From: Cristatella mucedo
Taxonomy: Eukaryota; Bryozoa; Phylactolaemata; Cristatellidae
DNA: 64,000 nucleotides
Reading direction: 5' to 3'
Assembly: GCA_009760855.2 (NCBI GenBank)
Contig: WPIO01000055.1
Coordinates: forward strand, 1,226,001 to 1,290,000
In this document: piece by piece, positions 38,601 to 43,119 of the stretch
Layout of the letters: the number at the start of each line of letters is the position of its first letter
How positions within the stretch are numbered: the stretch's first letter is position 1
Program-made: the position numbers and the translations under genes
The notes under the pieces: model-generated
Databases searched by the model: none
What the model was told of the DNA's origin: nothing
The model's input: the letters and a program-made list of their open reading frames with translations, nothing else

Positions 38601-38677
38601 GCGGCGCTCGCGGCCTCACCTGTGGCCAGAGCGGTGAAGACGACGAGCGTCCACGGCTGCGCCGCCCTGACTGCCAT
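1320..38677 (-). CDS. Multi-MAM-domain extracellular protein, 15 predicted exons, 3' end outside window
   Basis: Minus-strand spliced gene. I joined 15 exons with lengths 58, 111, 239, 79, 381, 254, 85, 219, 254, 85, 210, 254, 85, 216 and 254 nt, totalling 2,784 nt or 928 codons with no internal stop. Each junction has GT/AG borders and matching phase. The protein starts with a signal peptide (residues 1 to about 20), then MAM1 (about 20-162), MAM2 (163-402, including a Thr-rich linker), MAM3 (403-588), MAM4 (589-771) and the first two thirds of MAM5 (772-928). MAM domains are extracellular adhesion modules with four conserved cysteines; MAM2-5 show Cx[14 protein letters not shown] and a last Cys before RDSYQ. 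Symmetric 1-1 module phases fit exon-shuffling growth. The third exon of MAM5 and the stop codon lie left of base 1. Extra exons in the long introns cannot be excluded. The molecular partner is unknown. Confidence 0.85.
1662..1877 (-). CDS. Exon 14: MAM5 first part
   Basis: 216 nt, phase 1 both ends; acceptor ATATTGCAG|CG with a T-rich lead, donor AGCG|GTACGA. A Pro/Thr/Ser linker ([14 protein letters not shown]) is followed by [18 protein letters not shown] and DHTTGSG. Confidence 0.88.
1878..3002. other. Intron 13 left part, no feature recognised
   Basis: Intronic sequence between exons 13 and 14 of the MAM gene. Short open frames on the minus strand show no MAM pattern or other family signature. 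Confidence 0.5.
3003..3115 (-). mobile_element. LINE-A 3' end fragment
   Basis: Minus-oriented tail: taataacaataata, cttgataaagtgccc, then ctctttctatgcgcttta and catttgctgcaaagg. Severely truncated. Confidence 0.7.
3560..4610 (+). repeat. Diverged ~175-bp satellite-like monomers, cluster 1
   Basis: Recurring blocks: tgtaaatggcatcttta (3,860), caaatggcacatttatt with aggccatagca (4,030-4,100), and tgtgaaaatggaagcttta with gaatgcttcaaaa and ggctggtccgagtcat (4,370-4,430). The same blocks recur at 43.1-44.1 kb. The borders are uncertain because the monomers are old. Short frames here have no coding signature. Confidence 0.55.
4713..4797 (-). CDS. Exon 13: MAM4 third part
   Basis: 85 nt, phase 0 to 1, acceptor ATTTAG|GT, donor GGCAG|GTAAAC. 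Encodes [20 protein letters not shown] then DDITFQTAG. It is separated from exon 12 by about 5 kb of intron holding two LINE-A blocks and a SINE-A. Confidence 0.9.
5692..5795 (+). mobile_element. LINE-B 3' tail inserted in LINE-A
   Basis: gttggctaccgaatgc, accgaaagccgcttagg and ggagttac...gagatacat match the 3' end at 17,250-17,385. It ends in (TA)n and is flanked by a short direct repeat, aaatgt, with LINE-A 3'UTR on both sides. Confidence 0.8.
6613..6785 (+). mobile_element. SINE-A copy inserted in LINE-A
   Basis: tRNA-type A box (ggctcactaggtaaggcgg) and B box (ggttcgaatcc), then body ccactgcaagcggtgg, gatagccgtcaaggctcttc, and end gaggctgttaaatcagctag followed by tatttatttatt. It splits the RT frame between the YADD part and the post-RT part. 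Confidence 0.9.
7536..8557. other. Intron 12 sequence, no feature recognised
   Basis: AT-rich intronic sequence between LINE-A blocks; no conserved exon, tRNA-like boxes or tandem repeat seen. Confidence 0.5.
8558..8766 (-). mobile_element. LINE-A 3' end, short copy
   Basis: Minus-oriented hairpin tail (atgcacttgatgaagcacc, ctttctaggcgcttta) and 3'UTR blocks atggttaggggtgacatgc and acagggtcagcatgg, stopping at cagcactcaa. It abuts the tail of the next copy. Confidence 0.85.
8767..9240 (-). mobile_element. LINE-A 3' end with CT expansion in its hairpin
   Basis: Same 3'UTR and C-terminal coding remnants ([20 protein letters not shown], minus strand). The hairpin segment that reads aatctctttctagg elsewhere is here a run of about 39 CT units (8,819-8,897). 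Confidence 0.88.
8819..8897. repeat. (CT)n microsatellite
   Basis: About 39 uninterrupted CT repeats between gaacttaat and taggcgc of LINE-A. Open frames across it (Leu-Ser or Arg-Glu repeats) are artefacts. Confidence 0.97.
9834..10087 (-). CDS. Exon 12: MAM4 second part
   Basis: 254 nt, phase 1 to 0, same borders as exon 9 and apparently identical in sequence. Encodes [33 protein letters not shown] and RDSYQ. Confidence 0.92.
10173..10382 (-). CDS. Exon 11: MAM4 first part
   Basis: 210 nt, phase 1 both ends, acceptor CTGCAG|TG and donor CATTG|GTACGG. Encodes [11 protein letters not shown], then [12 protein letters not shown]. Inside the shared core it differs from exon 8 at two bases (one Glu/Gln change, one silent), plus one at the linker start. 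Confidence 0.88.
10968..11052 (-). CDS. Exon 10: MAM3 third part
   Basis: 85 nt, phase 0 to 1, acceptor TATAG|AT and donor GGCAG|GTACG. Encodes [20 protein letters not shown] then DDISVTPAG. It differs clearly from the MAM4 third exon, unlike the first two exons of these modules. Confidence 0.9.
12154..12957. repeat. MAM duplication, right copy
   Basis: Partner of 9,578-10,383; carries exons 8 and 9. Two single-base gaps relative to the left copy change the offset from 2,576 to 2,574. Homology stops close to the acceptor of the first exon, so the third exons are outside the copied block. Confidence 0.93.
12408..12661 (-). CDS. Exon 9: MAM3 second part
   Basis: 254 nt, phase 1 to 0, acceptor TTGCAG|GC and donor ATCAG|GTAAAT. 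Encodes [19 protein letters not shown] and AKRDSYQ. Over its full length I see no base difference from exon 12 of MAM4. Confidence 0.92.
12747..12965 (-). CDS. Exon 8: MAM3 first part
   Basis: 219 nt, phase 1 both ends. The donor is CATTG|GTACGG. I chose the acceptor GTTGTAG|GT at 12,965 because the position matching the sister exon 11 reads GG instead of AG; the upstream AG restores phase 1 and adds three codons. Encodes a Ser/Thr/Pro linker ([20 protein letters not shown]), then [12 protein letters not shown] and DHTTSIG. Confidence 0.85.
13800..14455 (+). CDS. Unrecognised 207-codon GC-rich open frame antisense in intron 7
   Basis: ATG at 13,832 sits in the context cgccATGG, a good Kozak match, and the frame runs to TAG at 14,453. 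The sequence is GC- and CpG-richer than its intron surroundings. The product has a basic N-terminus ([19 protein letters not shown]), no clear domain, a PPPP stretch and a hydrophobic C-terminal third. It is followed within 40 bases by AATAAA-type motifs and a long A-rich tail, the look of a retroposed transcript or a transposon ORF. I do not recognise the product. It may be non-coding. Confidence 0.3.
14488..14636 (+). repeat. A-rich (AATAAA)-like tract
   Basis: About 150 bases of aataaataaat-type sequence with ggataaagg at its end. It could be the decayed tail of the GC-rich unit before it, or an independent microsatellite. Confidence 0.8.
14840..15360 (+). other. Second GC-rich block, short frames only
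   Basis: Intron block of raised GC with frames of 76-79 codons (14,846-15,076; 15,113-15,352, starting [10 protein letters not shown]). No family recognised and no splice evidence. Confidence 0.2.
15689..15840. repeat. 76-bp tandem duplication, two units
   Basis: Units at 15,689-15,764 and 15,765-15,840 begin gaacatagccatgcat and end ggtcagcatagca, with only a few differences. Intron 7. Confidence 0.92.
15841..16849. other. Intron 7 sequence, no feature recognised
   Basis: Mixed-composition sequence with short shadow frames. The right part may belong to the upstream portion of the LINE-B copy that follows. Confidence 0.35.
16850..17385 (+). mobile_element. LINE-B 3' part
   Basis: A plus frame (16,942-17,382) contains [20 protein letters not shown] then [10 protein letters not shown], the standard C-terminal tail of CR1/RTE-like LINE polyproteins. 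The 3'UTR ends gagatacattacatt. A different family from LINE-A: related tail motif, unrelated 3' end. Confidence 0.75.
17860..17945 (-). mobile_element. LINE-A 3' end remnant
   Basis: ataataacaatattaata followed by agccctcttagtga and atctctttctgggcactttg; only the hairpin region remains. Confidence 0.55.
17965..18112 (-). mobile_element. SINE-A copy
   Basis: Minus orientation: cagcctcttttttatggcga, ctatcaccactgcttgcagc, ccgaggtcgtgaaagc. The tRNA-like head is at the right end (ccttacttagtgcacca). Confidence 0.85.
18212..18256. repeat. Perfect 17-bp inverted repeat
   Basis: aattctctaatgaaaat at 18,212-18,228 and its exact complement at 18,240-18,256, with an 11-base loop. No flanking transposon recognised. 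Confidence 0.9.
18330..18985 (+). repeat. Polypyrimidine (CT-rich) tract, ~650 bp
   Basis: The plus strand is almost only C and T, with motifs tcctctccttc and tcctcctcc. The transcribed minus strand is therefore a long purine run inside MAM intron 7. Frames of 122-240 codons over it (Ser/Pro/Leu) are composition artefacts. Confidence 0.95.
18996..19150 (-). mobile_element. SINE-A copy, diverged
   Basis: gacttaacagcctcattca, ggcggctatcaccaccgctt and gaacctta..cttacacctgg follow the SINE-A order on the minus strand. It borders the CT-rich tract directly. Confidence 0.65.
19151..19984. other. Intron 7 sequence, no feature recognised
   Basis: Intronic sequence downstream of exon 7; nothing beyond low-complexity A/T patches near 19,905. 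Confidence 0.5.
19985..20069 (-). CDS. Exon 7: MAM2 third part
   Basis: 85 nt, phase 0 to 1, acceptor CTCTAG|GT and donor GTTG|GTACG. Encodes [20 protein letters not shown] followed by DDI, the conserved MAM C-terminal strand. Too short for ordinary open-frame detection. Confidence 0.9.
20545..20596. repeat. 20-bp tandem repeat, about 2.6 units
   Basis: tgcaaggaatacatgataca repeats twice plus a partial third unit. Intron 6. Confidence 0.93.
20875..21128 (-). CDS. Exon 6: MAM2 second part
   Basis: Bounded by TTTCTAG|GC and TACCAG|GTAGGC, 254 nt, phase 1 to 0. Encodes [32 protein letters not shown] and the end NRDSYQ. These are the most diagnostic MAM signatures. Confidence 0.92.
21216..21596 (-). 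CDS. Exon 5: Thr-rich linker and MAM2 first part
   Basis: Acceptor CCGCAG|GT and donor CAGTG|GTATGA bound 381 nt, phase 1 both sides. The first two thirds code for a linker rich in Thr, Ser, Ala and Asn ([21 protein letters not shown]), a likely mucin-like O-glycosylated spacer. It then starts MAM2 with [14 protein letters not shown] and ends at DHTTGSG, which joins YYMYAEG of the next exon. It is the longest linker in the reconstructed protein. Confidence 0.85.
21597..22424. other. Intron 4 sequence, no gene recognised
   Basis: AT-rich; a CA/CG-rich patch (cacacactcacacaca) lies near 22,248-22,315. Confidence 0.5.
22425..22745 (-). mobile_element. LINE-A 3' end
   Basis: (AAT)n, cacttgataaagcgccctc, gaactcaatctctttctagg, then atggttaggggtgacatgc. 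5'-truncated at about 320 bp. Confidence 0.88.
22746..23959. other. Intron 4 sequence
   Basis: No gene seen. At 23,040-23,065 the short block gaggaccagtgtaggcagaac resembles blocks near 3,200 and 4,640 next to the satellite cluster. Confidence 0.4.
23960..24805 (+). mobile_element. LINE-A-like, strongly diverged copy
   Basis: The 3' half is clear: acccttggagacctcgcct, cccaaagcctggaactca, agagattcagttctctgacg and (TTA)n at 24,780. Upstream, [11 protein letters not shown] at about 23,985 resembles RT motif LLDLSAAFD. Older or a related subfamily. Confidence 0.65.
24806..24870 (+). mobile_element. LINE-B fragment
   Basis: actcgcttcctcgactgccc and ctgtgcttctgaatttctct match the LINE-B 3' region at 17,180-17,240. 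A small piece only. Confidence 0.45.
24871..26024. other. Intron 4 sequence, AT-rich
   Basis: No gene, RNA or repeat family recognised. Confidence 0.5.
26025..26165 (-). mobile_element. SINE-B copy
   Basis: Minus strand: tRNA-like head (cactagttaaggtgttcgcc, ggtcgtggggtcaaatcc) joined to a LINE-A-like tail (gtaaagcgcctgaatagag, ataagttatc, ggtgctatac). Same structure as 44.7 kb. Confidence 0.7.
26180..26560 (+). mobile_element. LINE-A remnant (post-RT coding)
   Basis: aactcagaggctcgtctgg, gtagctgccacattaagg and gtgatcgagccttcagc align in order with the post-RT segment seen at 41.9-42.2 kb. Heavily mutated. Confidence 0.5.
26762..26820. repeat. (AT)n microsatellite
   Basis: Three AT blocks split by tcat. 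Frames across it are artefacts. Confidence 0.95.
26985..27065 (+). mobile_element. LINE-A 3' hairpin remnant
   Basis: aatcgccttgaaagagatca, atttctttgagagccc, then (ATT)n. Confidence 0.55.
27095..28135 (+). mobile_element. LINE-A 3' half, diverged
   Basis: Starts within the RT C-terminus (aatgatgatgaaactaactt) and continues through [38 protein letters not shown] and [19 protein letters not shown] to the hairpin tail near 28,080-28,125. Many stops and frameshifts. Intron 4. Confidence 0.82.
28493..28665. repeat. ~77-bp tandem repeat, about 2.3 units
   Basis: aaaacctaatcagaagcttg recurs at 28,493, 28,570 and 28,646. AT-rich. Confidence 0.85.
28666..29679. other. Intron 4 sequence next to exon 4
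   Basis: No feature beyond a cttaaca-rich patch near 28,835. Confidence 0.5.
29680..29758 (-). CDS. Exon 4: MAM1 third part (divergent)
   Basis: Polypyrimidine-led acceptor TTTTTGTAG and strong donor GTAAGT bound 79 nt, phase 0 in and phase 1 out, exactly as in the other third exons. It reads IVLQVNSS...[12 protein letters not shown] and the junction codon becomes Cys, matching the terminal Cys of MAM domains. Because it is short and diverged, the support rests on phase, splice signals and the MAM-like strand pattern. Confidence 0.6.
30138..30285. repeat. TA and TTTA/TTTG microsatellite
   Basis: (TA)n, then tttatttatttgtt repeats, then (TA)n again. Intron 3. Confidence 0.93.
30640..30840 (+). 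mobile_element. LINE-B 3' end, diverged
   Basis: ctcaatacatcaactgccct, cgccaaaagccgctcgggc, agctctcaagcgtaacatg and cggctttgtg follow the LINE-B 3' order. Confidence 0.6.
31120..31370 (+). mobile_element. LINE-A remnant (post-RT coding)
   Basis: The frame keeps [20 protein letters not shown], like the [20 protein letters not shown] segment of better copies. An insertion-like poly-C run lies at 31,325-31,337. Confidence 0.65.
31600..31662. repeat. (AT)n(GT)n microsatellite
   Basis: tatatatatatatgtgtgtg type repeat in intron 3. Confidence 0.93.
31663..33399. other. Intron 3 sequence, no gene recognised
   Basis: AT-rich, with an 11-bp inverted repeat (tgaagcatcca, 33,208-33,218, complement at 33,232-33,242). 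No MAM-like exon found here. Confidence 0.45.
33400..33638 (-). CDS. Exon 3: MAM1 second part (divergent)
   Basis: Acceptor TTCAG|GA and donor AGG|GTGAGT give 239 nt, entering in phase 1 and leaving in phase 0, like the second exons of the other modules. The encoded beta-strand pattern ([21 protein letters not shown]) matches the MAM middle, but the CFFYHMYG signature and the fourth cysteine are absent. It may be a structurally divergent N-terminal MAM. Confidence 0.7.
34426..34467. repeat. 14-bp perfect inverted repeat
   Basis: aatattgcaggagt at 34,426-34,439 and its complement at 34,454-34,467, with a 14-base loop. Intron 2. Confidence 0.9.
34632..34662. repeat. 12-bp perfect hairpin close to exon 2 donor
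   Basis: cgatatcgctgg at 34,632-34,643 and its complement at 34,651-34,662, with a 7-base loop. In the transcript it lies about 35 nt after the exon 2 splice donor (34,696). Confidence 0.9.
34697..34807 (-). CDS. Exon 2: MAM1 first part
   Basis: The acceptor TTCAG|GA and donor GGAG|GTGAGC bound 111 nt, phase 1 at both ends. It encodes the classic MAM opening, [12 protein letters not shown], followed by an aromatic WRY segment. It follows the signal peptide after a short linker, so the first MAM domain lies at the mature N-terminus. Confidence 0.8.
34808..35631. other. Intron 1 sequence, no gene recognised
   Basis: Short frames only; no family signature. Confidence 0.5.
35632..35687. repeat. 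(TA)n microsatellite
   Basis: catatatata... up to the start of SINE-A. Confidence 0.95.
35688..35868 (+). mobile_element. SINE-A copy, well preserved
   Basis: A box ggctcactaggtaaggcgg, B box gggttcgaatcc, body ccactgcaagcggtgg, end gaggctgttaaatcggctag. Best reference copy here; about 180 bp. Confidence 0.93.
35878..36045 (-). mobile_element. SINE-B copy, diverged
   Basis: Minus strand: tRNA-like head, cttgggctcgagctcatcgc, then gcgaagcgcctgaggagtg and gggcgctatacgaa, the LINE-A-like 3' tail. Confidence 0.6.
36140..36256 (+). repeat. GC-rich minisatellite (15-bp and 45-bp units)
   Basis: caccaacgacgaccg repeats, then two exact 45-bp units (36,166-36,210 and 36,211-36,255) ending gctgctgctagcg. 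The unit length keeps a plus frame open ([15 protein letters not shown]); an ATG lies at 36,054. No splice or family support. Confidence 0.85.
36735..36845 (+). mobile_element. LINE-A 3' end remnant
   Basis: catttgcagccaatgtaggg, ctagaaagagattgagtt and ggggctttatgg, followed by (ATT/ATC)n. Confidence 0.7.
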
Positions 38678-39560
38678 GCGTTCGTGAGCGCGCCTCGCCG
38701 TGCGGCGGACGCTCGGACGCCGGAGGAGACTGCGGTCGCCGGAGGAGACGCGGTCGATCGCTTTAGCGATCGAGAGGCAACGTGCGCAGCTTTTATTCCT
38801 CCGCCGCCGCGAGCGGAAATCAGCCGAAGTGCACTCTGCCCGCCGCCGCCGCTGAGACTGCCCGAGCTCGCGCGGCGGCGGCGGCGGCGGCGGACCCGCC
38901 TCCACCAGCCGCTGGCCGATCGACTGTGCTAATCGCTGTGCAAACTTGTTCCCTCTGATTTATCTAGTTTGGCGCTTTGCGGTGGCGTGCCGCGTCGCTT
39001 TCTGCGAAAGCGATTTTGCGATTTTTTCCCCGCCTCTGCAATCCTCGTCGATGCCCGCGAGATCGGTAGTTCGGCACCGCCGACTGACTGCGGGCCGTTT
39101 CGTGGCGAGCGGTCTCGCGTCGCAGCCGCTCCGAAGCGACGCCCTTGGCGGGCGCGCGTTTTGAGCGCGAACGCCAAGGGCGGTGGGCGAGTCGTCGGCG
39201 AGCGCGCGGGCTGGCGCTCGAAGGACGGCAGATAAAAGCCATTGCAAACAGGCGCCGCTGTAAAGAGCGCCGACGGCGACAGCGAGCGCGCCCACGCGCC
39301 CGCTCGCTCGCTGATACGAGACTGACGGCCGTTGCGGCTCGATTACTGAGACGACTTTTCGGAGGTAAATGGAGGCGCAATTAAAAGAGCATCTCTGCAT
39401 CTGACGAGAAGCTCGATCGGCTAGTCCGGGCAGCTCAAAACTCAAGTGCGCGAGCGGCCGCGCGTCTTCTACCGAGCTGCCCGACGCCCGCAGTCGACCA
39501 TTTCTAGACACCGGCGATGCGAAGGAGGTAGCTATGAATCTCCGCGCCCCTTCCAAGCGT
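36840..39560. promoter_or_regulatory. CpG island covering exon 1 of the MAM gene
   Basis: Base composition changes abruptly from AT-rich flanks to very GC- and CpG-rich sequence, with runs such as GCGCGCG, (CCCG)n near 38,545-38,578 and (CGG)n near 38,873-38,892. The signal-peptide exon lies inside it. I infer a TATA-less promoter for the minus-strand gene; the start site cannot be placed. Plus-strand transcription is possible, but no plus-strand coding exon is convincing. Within 38,168-38,262 there is an imperfect TAC/CTA-rich repeat in intron 1. Confidence 0.65.
38620..38677 (-). CDS. Exon 1: start codon and signal peptide
   Basis: ATG at 38,677 opens a 19-codon exon ending ACAG|GTGAGG (phase 1). 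The peptide has an Arg near the start, then the hydrophobic core [10 protein letters not shown], typical of a secretory signal peptide. Spliced to the 34.8-kb exon it continues GTVASGD. It is the only ATG near the donor in this frame; the longer open frame running from 38,905 to 38,096 is GC-rich shadow on both sides. The exon sits inside the CpG island, as expected for a first exon. The base at -3 is C, so the Kozak context is only moderate. Confidence 0.75.
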
Positions 39561-39734
39561 CACGTTGGATGCTGCTGCCAGGTCATTCTGTGTGACCTTT
39601 GTGTGACAGCAGTAGGAAATTGCACACACGACTTTGGTAGGAAAGGTGATAAAGTTAGTCGACGTAAACCCAGCGAATTATCAGTGCGATGAGAGCCCTT
39701 TGAAACTTTAGGCGCCCAAACGTAAATGGTAGGT

Positions 39735-39740
39735 TTATTT

Positions 39741-39815
<75 letters not shown>
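39735..39815. repeat. (ATTT)n microsatellite
   Basis: About 20 uninterrupted tetranucleotide units just upstream of the CpG island. Confidence 0.97.
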
Positions 39816-40342
39816 CTGCTCCCCTTAGAATTAAAGTACAAACCATTCTGTCTTTTTCAAAACTTAACCACATCATGCTAGAGTGCATGCTAAGACAAAT
39901 CATTCGATCGTGCTTTCTTTACGCCAGTGCAAAGAGCCTACAAAGACATTTAGTGCCCTGACTGAATGCACTATACTGTATATCTATGCTGCGACAAAAG
40001 CTAGGGGGGAAGCAAAGCGCGCCGTCACGAGCGCACAATGCAAGCAACGCAGAAGAAGGGTGTGCAAAAAATGGAAAAAGCGCGAGCCTACGACTAGAAA
40101 AGTATTTTCGTAATAGTTAGATTCAGGCGATTCAATGTCTGGCTCTGAATGTCTCTTACAAAAGATCAATTAGTATTATAGCGAAAAGTCGCAGCCGTTG
40201 CATTTTGCGCCTTGTGCGGAAGTAAATAGTGTACGTCCAATTTCGCTGCGCTATAGTAATTCAACCTCTAAATCAAGAAAATGCTTCAGATTTTGAGTAA
40301 ATAAGTAGGAATGCACCTTCCACCATAACAACTGTAGTTAAG
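39816..40342. other. Upstream sequence, no feature recognised
   Basis: Short shadow frames only. Confidence 0.5.
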
Positions 40343-41105
40343 ATACATTTATTTTGAGTCGTAAGAGGACTAACAATCTCTTTCTCGGCACTTTGCATTT
40401 GCTGCAAAGGAAGCGTGATTGAAGGGTTGGCAGTAGTATTCTCAACGACAACAAGCATAAAATGGTTAAAGGATCATGCACGGGGTCAGCATGCATATAT
40501 GGTAGTGACAACATGCACAGCATAAGCACACAAGGGACCAATCGCGTTGATACACTAAATGCTGTAAAAAAAACAGATTGTATAGCTTCTTTTAAAGGCA
40601 GTCTAATCAGCCGTGATGTTATTCGGGAGTGAGTTCCACGGAGCATATTAACTAAAGGCACAGTCTCCAAAGAATTTGAGGCACGTACCAGGTTAAGCTA
40701 GGCGGTTATGTTCTAAAAAGCTTGTGGTACGATGTTCAGCCTTGTGAGAGAATAGATCTGACATGTAGGCTGGATCCAAAGAATGAAGGGACCTAAAGGT
40801 GAGTAATAGAACCTTGAGGTCAATGCACTGCTTAACTGGGAGCCAGCGCGTAGGTTGGTGATAAGTAGTGAGATGTGGCACCTGAGCCGCTCACGATAGA
40901 CAAGCCTGGCGGCAGTTTTGCACCATCTGTTACCCGCCTGATTGCACAGCAATCACTTCCTTACAGAAGTCTATGAGGGATGTCACAAATGCATGAACCC
41001 ATTTAGATGTAGTATCCTTGTCTGAACAACCCAGAGTCTTAACAAGGTTATGTAGCTGACATTAGGCAGACTTGCCTGGGGTTTCGTGTGGTGATCTAAT
41101 GGCCT
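40343..41105 (-). mobile_element. LINE-A copy, 3' part (left half of interrupted element)
   Basis: Hairpin remnant aatctctttctcggcac, 3'UTR block catgcacggggtcagcatg, and coding remnants (LTTYHQPTRWLPVKQCIDLK then [16 protein letters not shown]). It continues at 42,539 after the inserted plus-strand copy. Confidence 0.82.
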
Positions 41106-41123
41106 ACTTTGGAATGAAGACAT

Positions 41124-42538
41124 GTGTACAGTGTCTCTGCTTGTTTTGCTCGATTTTTCGGCAGATTTTGATACCATCGATCACAAGGATCTTCTAGAGC
41201 GCCTTTCATCTCGCCTGGGCATCACTGGCACTGCTCTACAATGGTTTAGATCATATCTCAGTAAGAGAAACCAGAGTATTGACGTGAATGGACAAAGATC
41301 ATCCGAGGTACCTCTGAAATATGGCGTGCCTCAGGGCTCCGTGGTAGGTCCGGTTCTTTTCACGGTTTATACTCTCCCTCTTGCTGATGTGATTGCCAAG
41401 CACAATCAAGGCTTTCGCTTCTATGCAGATGACACTCAGTTGTTCCTTTGCTTTGATCCCTCCCAGCCTTCGAGCACCTTGAATTCTCTCAACTCACTAG
41501 CTGCATGCATCGATGACATCCGCACATCGATGGCAGCAAATTTTCTAAAACTAAACGATGATAAAACTAACTTACTAGTTATGGGTAAACCCAGTGTGAT
41601 TCACGAATTGGAAAGGCTGTCTCTCAAAATTGGCTCTGCCACCATATCTTCTGCTGAATCAGCTCTAAATCTAGATGTCATATTCCAAAGCGACCTCTCG
41701 TTAGACGACCATATCAGCTCCACGGTCAAATCTGCCTTTTTCAGCTTCATAACATTGCCAAAATTCGGGCTTTTTTAGATATGGATACCAAGTCCAAGTT
41801 GGTCCATGCATTCGTGACATCCCGTCTCGATTTCTGCAACTCACTGCTTACTGGCCTACCAGCATGTGCGATCAAGCGATTGCAGCTGGTGCAAAACTCT
41901 GCAGCTAGGCTTGTCTGTCGTGAGCGTCGCAGTTGCCACATTACTCCACTTCTCGCCGACCTGCACTGGCTACCAGTCAAGCAACGGATTGACTTCAAGG
42001 TTTTGTCGCTCACTTTTAGGTCCGATCATTCTATGGCTCCAGCTTATCTCTCAGATCTACTCCCCCATCAGGACAAGCATCGTAACACCTGCTTTTCGGA
42101 ATCCAACAGTCTAGAAATACCTCGTACAAACCTTAAATCCTTTGGTGACCGTGCATTATGTTCGTATGCTCCCAAAGCCTGGAACTCACTGCCGACCTAC
42201 GTCAGAACATCCCCCGACCTGACCACATTTAAAAGGAACTTAAAAACACACCTATTTAGGACAGCAATTAGTGGGTCCTTGTGATTCATCCTTGATGTGC
42301 TTATGGGTGCTGACACTGTGCATGCTGCCACTAACCACATTTGCATGCTGACCCTGTGCATGTCACCCCTAACCATATTATTCATTTTGTTTGTTTTTCA
42401 AGTAGGACTTTACTTAAAATTCAATTGAATTTCACTTTGCAGCAAATTTAAAGCGCCTAGAAAGAGATTAAGTTCTCTGAGGGCGCTTTATCAAGTGCAT
42501 TATTATTATTATTATTCTTTTTAAGGACACTTTAGTAC
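41124..42538 (+). mobile_element. LINE-A copy, 5'-truncated, young
   Basis: The RT frame 41,122-41,778 holds [40 protein letters not shown] and [15 protein letters not shown] one-base loss near 41,740 shifts the frame; the post-RT frame continues 41,781-42,284. The 3'UTR, hairpin (aagcgcctagaaagagatta) and (ATT)n end it. Flanked by an imperfect ~17-bp direct repeat (actttggaatgaagacat at 41,106; actttagtacaggacat at 42,539), the expected target-site duplication. It lacks the endonuclease and RT start, so it cannot be autonomous. Confidence 0.93.
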
Positions 42539-43090
42539 AGGACATCTAGATTTCGTTCAGATTTAAAAGGAAGTATGCTTGCAGAGCCGACTCTGAAAGC
42601 AATTTCTTTCCAATTTCTGAACTACACTTGGTTTACCCATAACTAGTTAGGTGGTTTTATCACCTTTCAATTTAAGAATGGTCACGGCCATCTATATGTG
42701 GATGTCGTTAATACATGCAGCCAGGGAATTTAGAGAATTAAACTTGCTGGGCGGCTGGTAGGGATCAAAGCGAAGGTACAACTGACTGTCATCCACATAT
42801 AAGTGGAAGCCGAGCTTGTGCCTAGCAATTATATCAGGAAAATGGAAAGTATAAACCATTTAAAGAACTGTACTAAGCCCATAGCCCTTATGTACCACAC
42901 ACTTCAGTGGCTCGTGCGATGATCTTTTTCCGCTCTCATCAATCCTCTAGAGTTTCCCTCAGAGATAGGACTTAAAACAGGCAGAGTGCATTACCGGTGA
43001 CGCCCACGCGAGGTGAGAGGCTTTAGAATAGGACTCGGTTATTGGTAGTATCAAGACCTACTGAAAGATCAAGCAAAAGCAGAGATACTC
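42539..43090 (-). mobile_element. LINE-A copy, RT part (right half of interrupted element)
   Basis: Resumes the minus-strand element at acatctagatttcg and runs through diverged RT sequence (gatcaaagcgaaggtacaac, ctgtcatccacatataagtg, gatcaagcaaaagcagag). Confidence 0.75.
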
Positions 43091-43119
43091 AGGAGTATTA
43101 GTGGCCAGGTCAGCCAGAG

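Noticed and set aside
38096..38905. 269-codon minus open frame
   Set aside because: Long only because GC-rich sequence lacks stops; just the 58-nt signal-peptide portion is supported as exon.
38450..39556. Overlapping GC-rich frames of 60-198 codons on both strands
   Set aside because: Same CpG-island artefact; no recognisable protein.
41122..41778. 218-codon frame as a host gene
   Set aside because: It is LINE-A reverse transcriptase with YADD, truncated and frameshifted.
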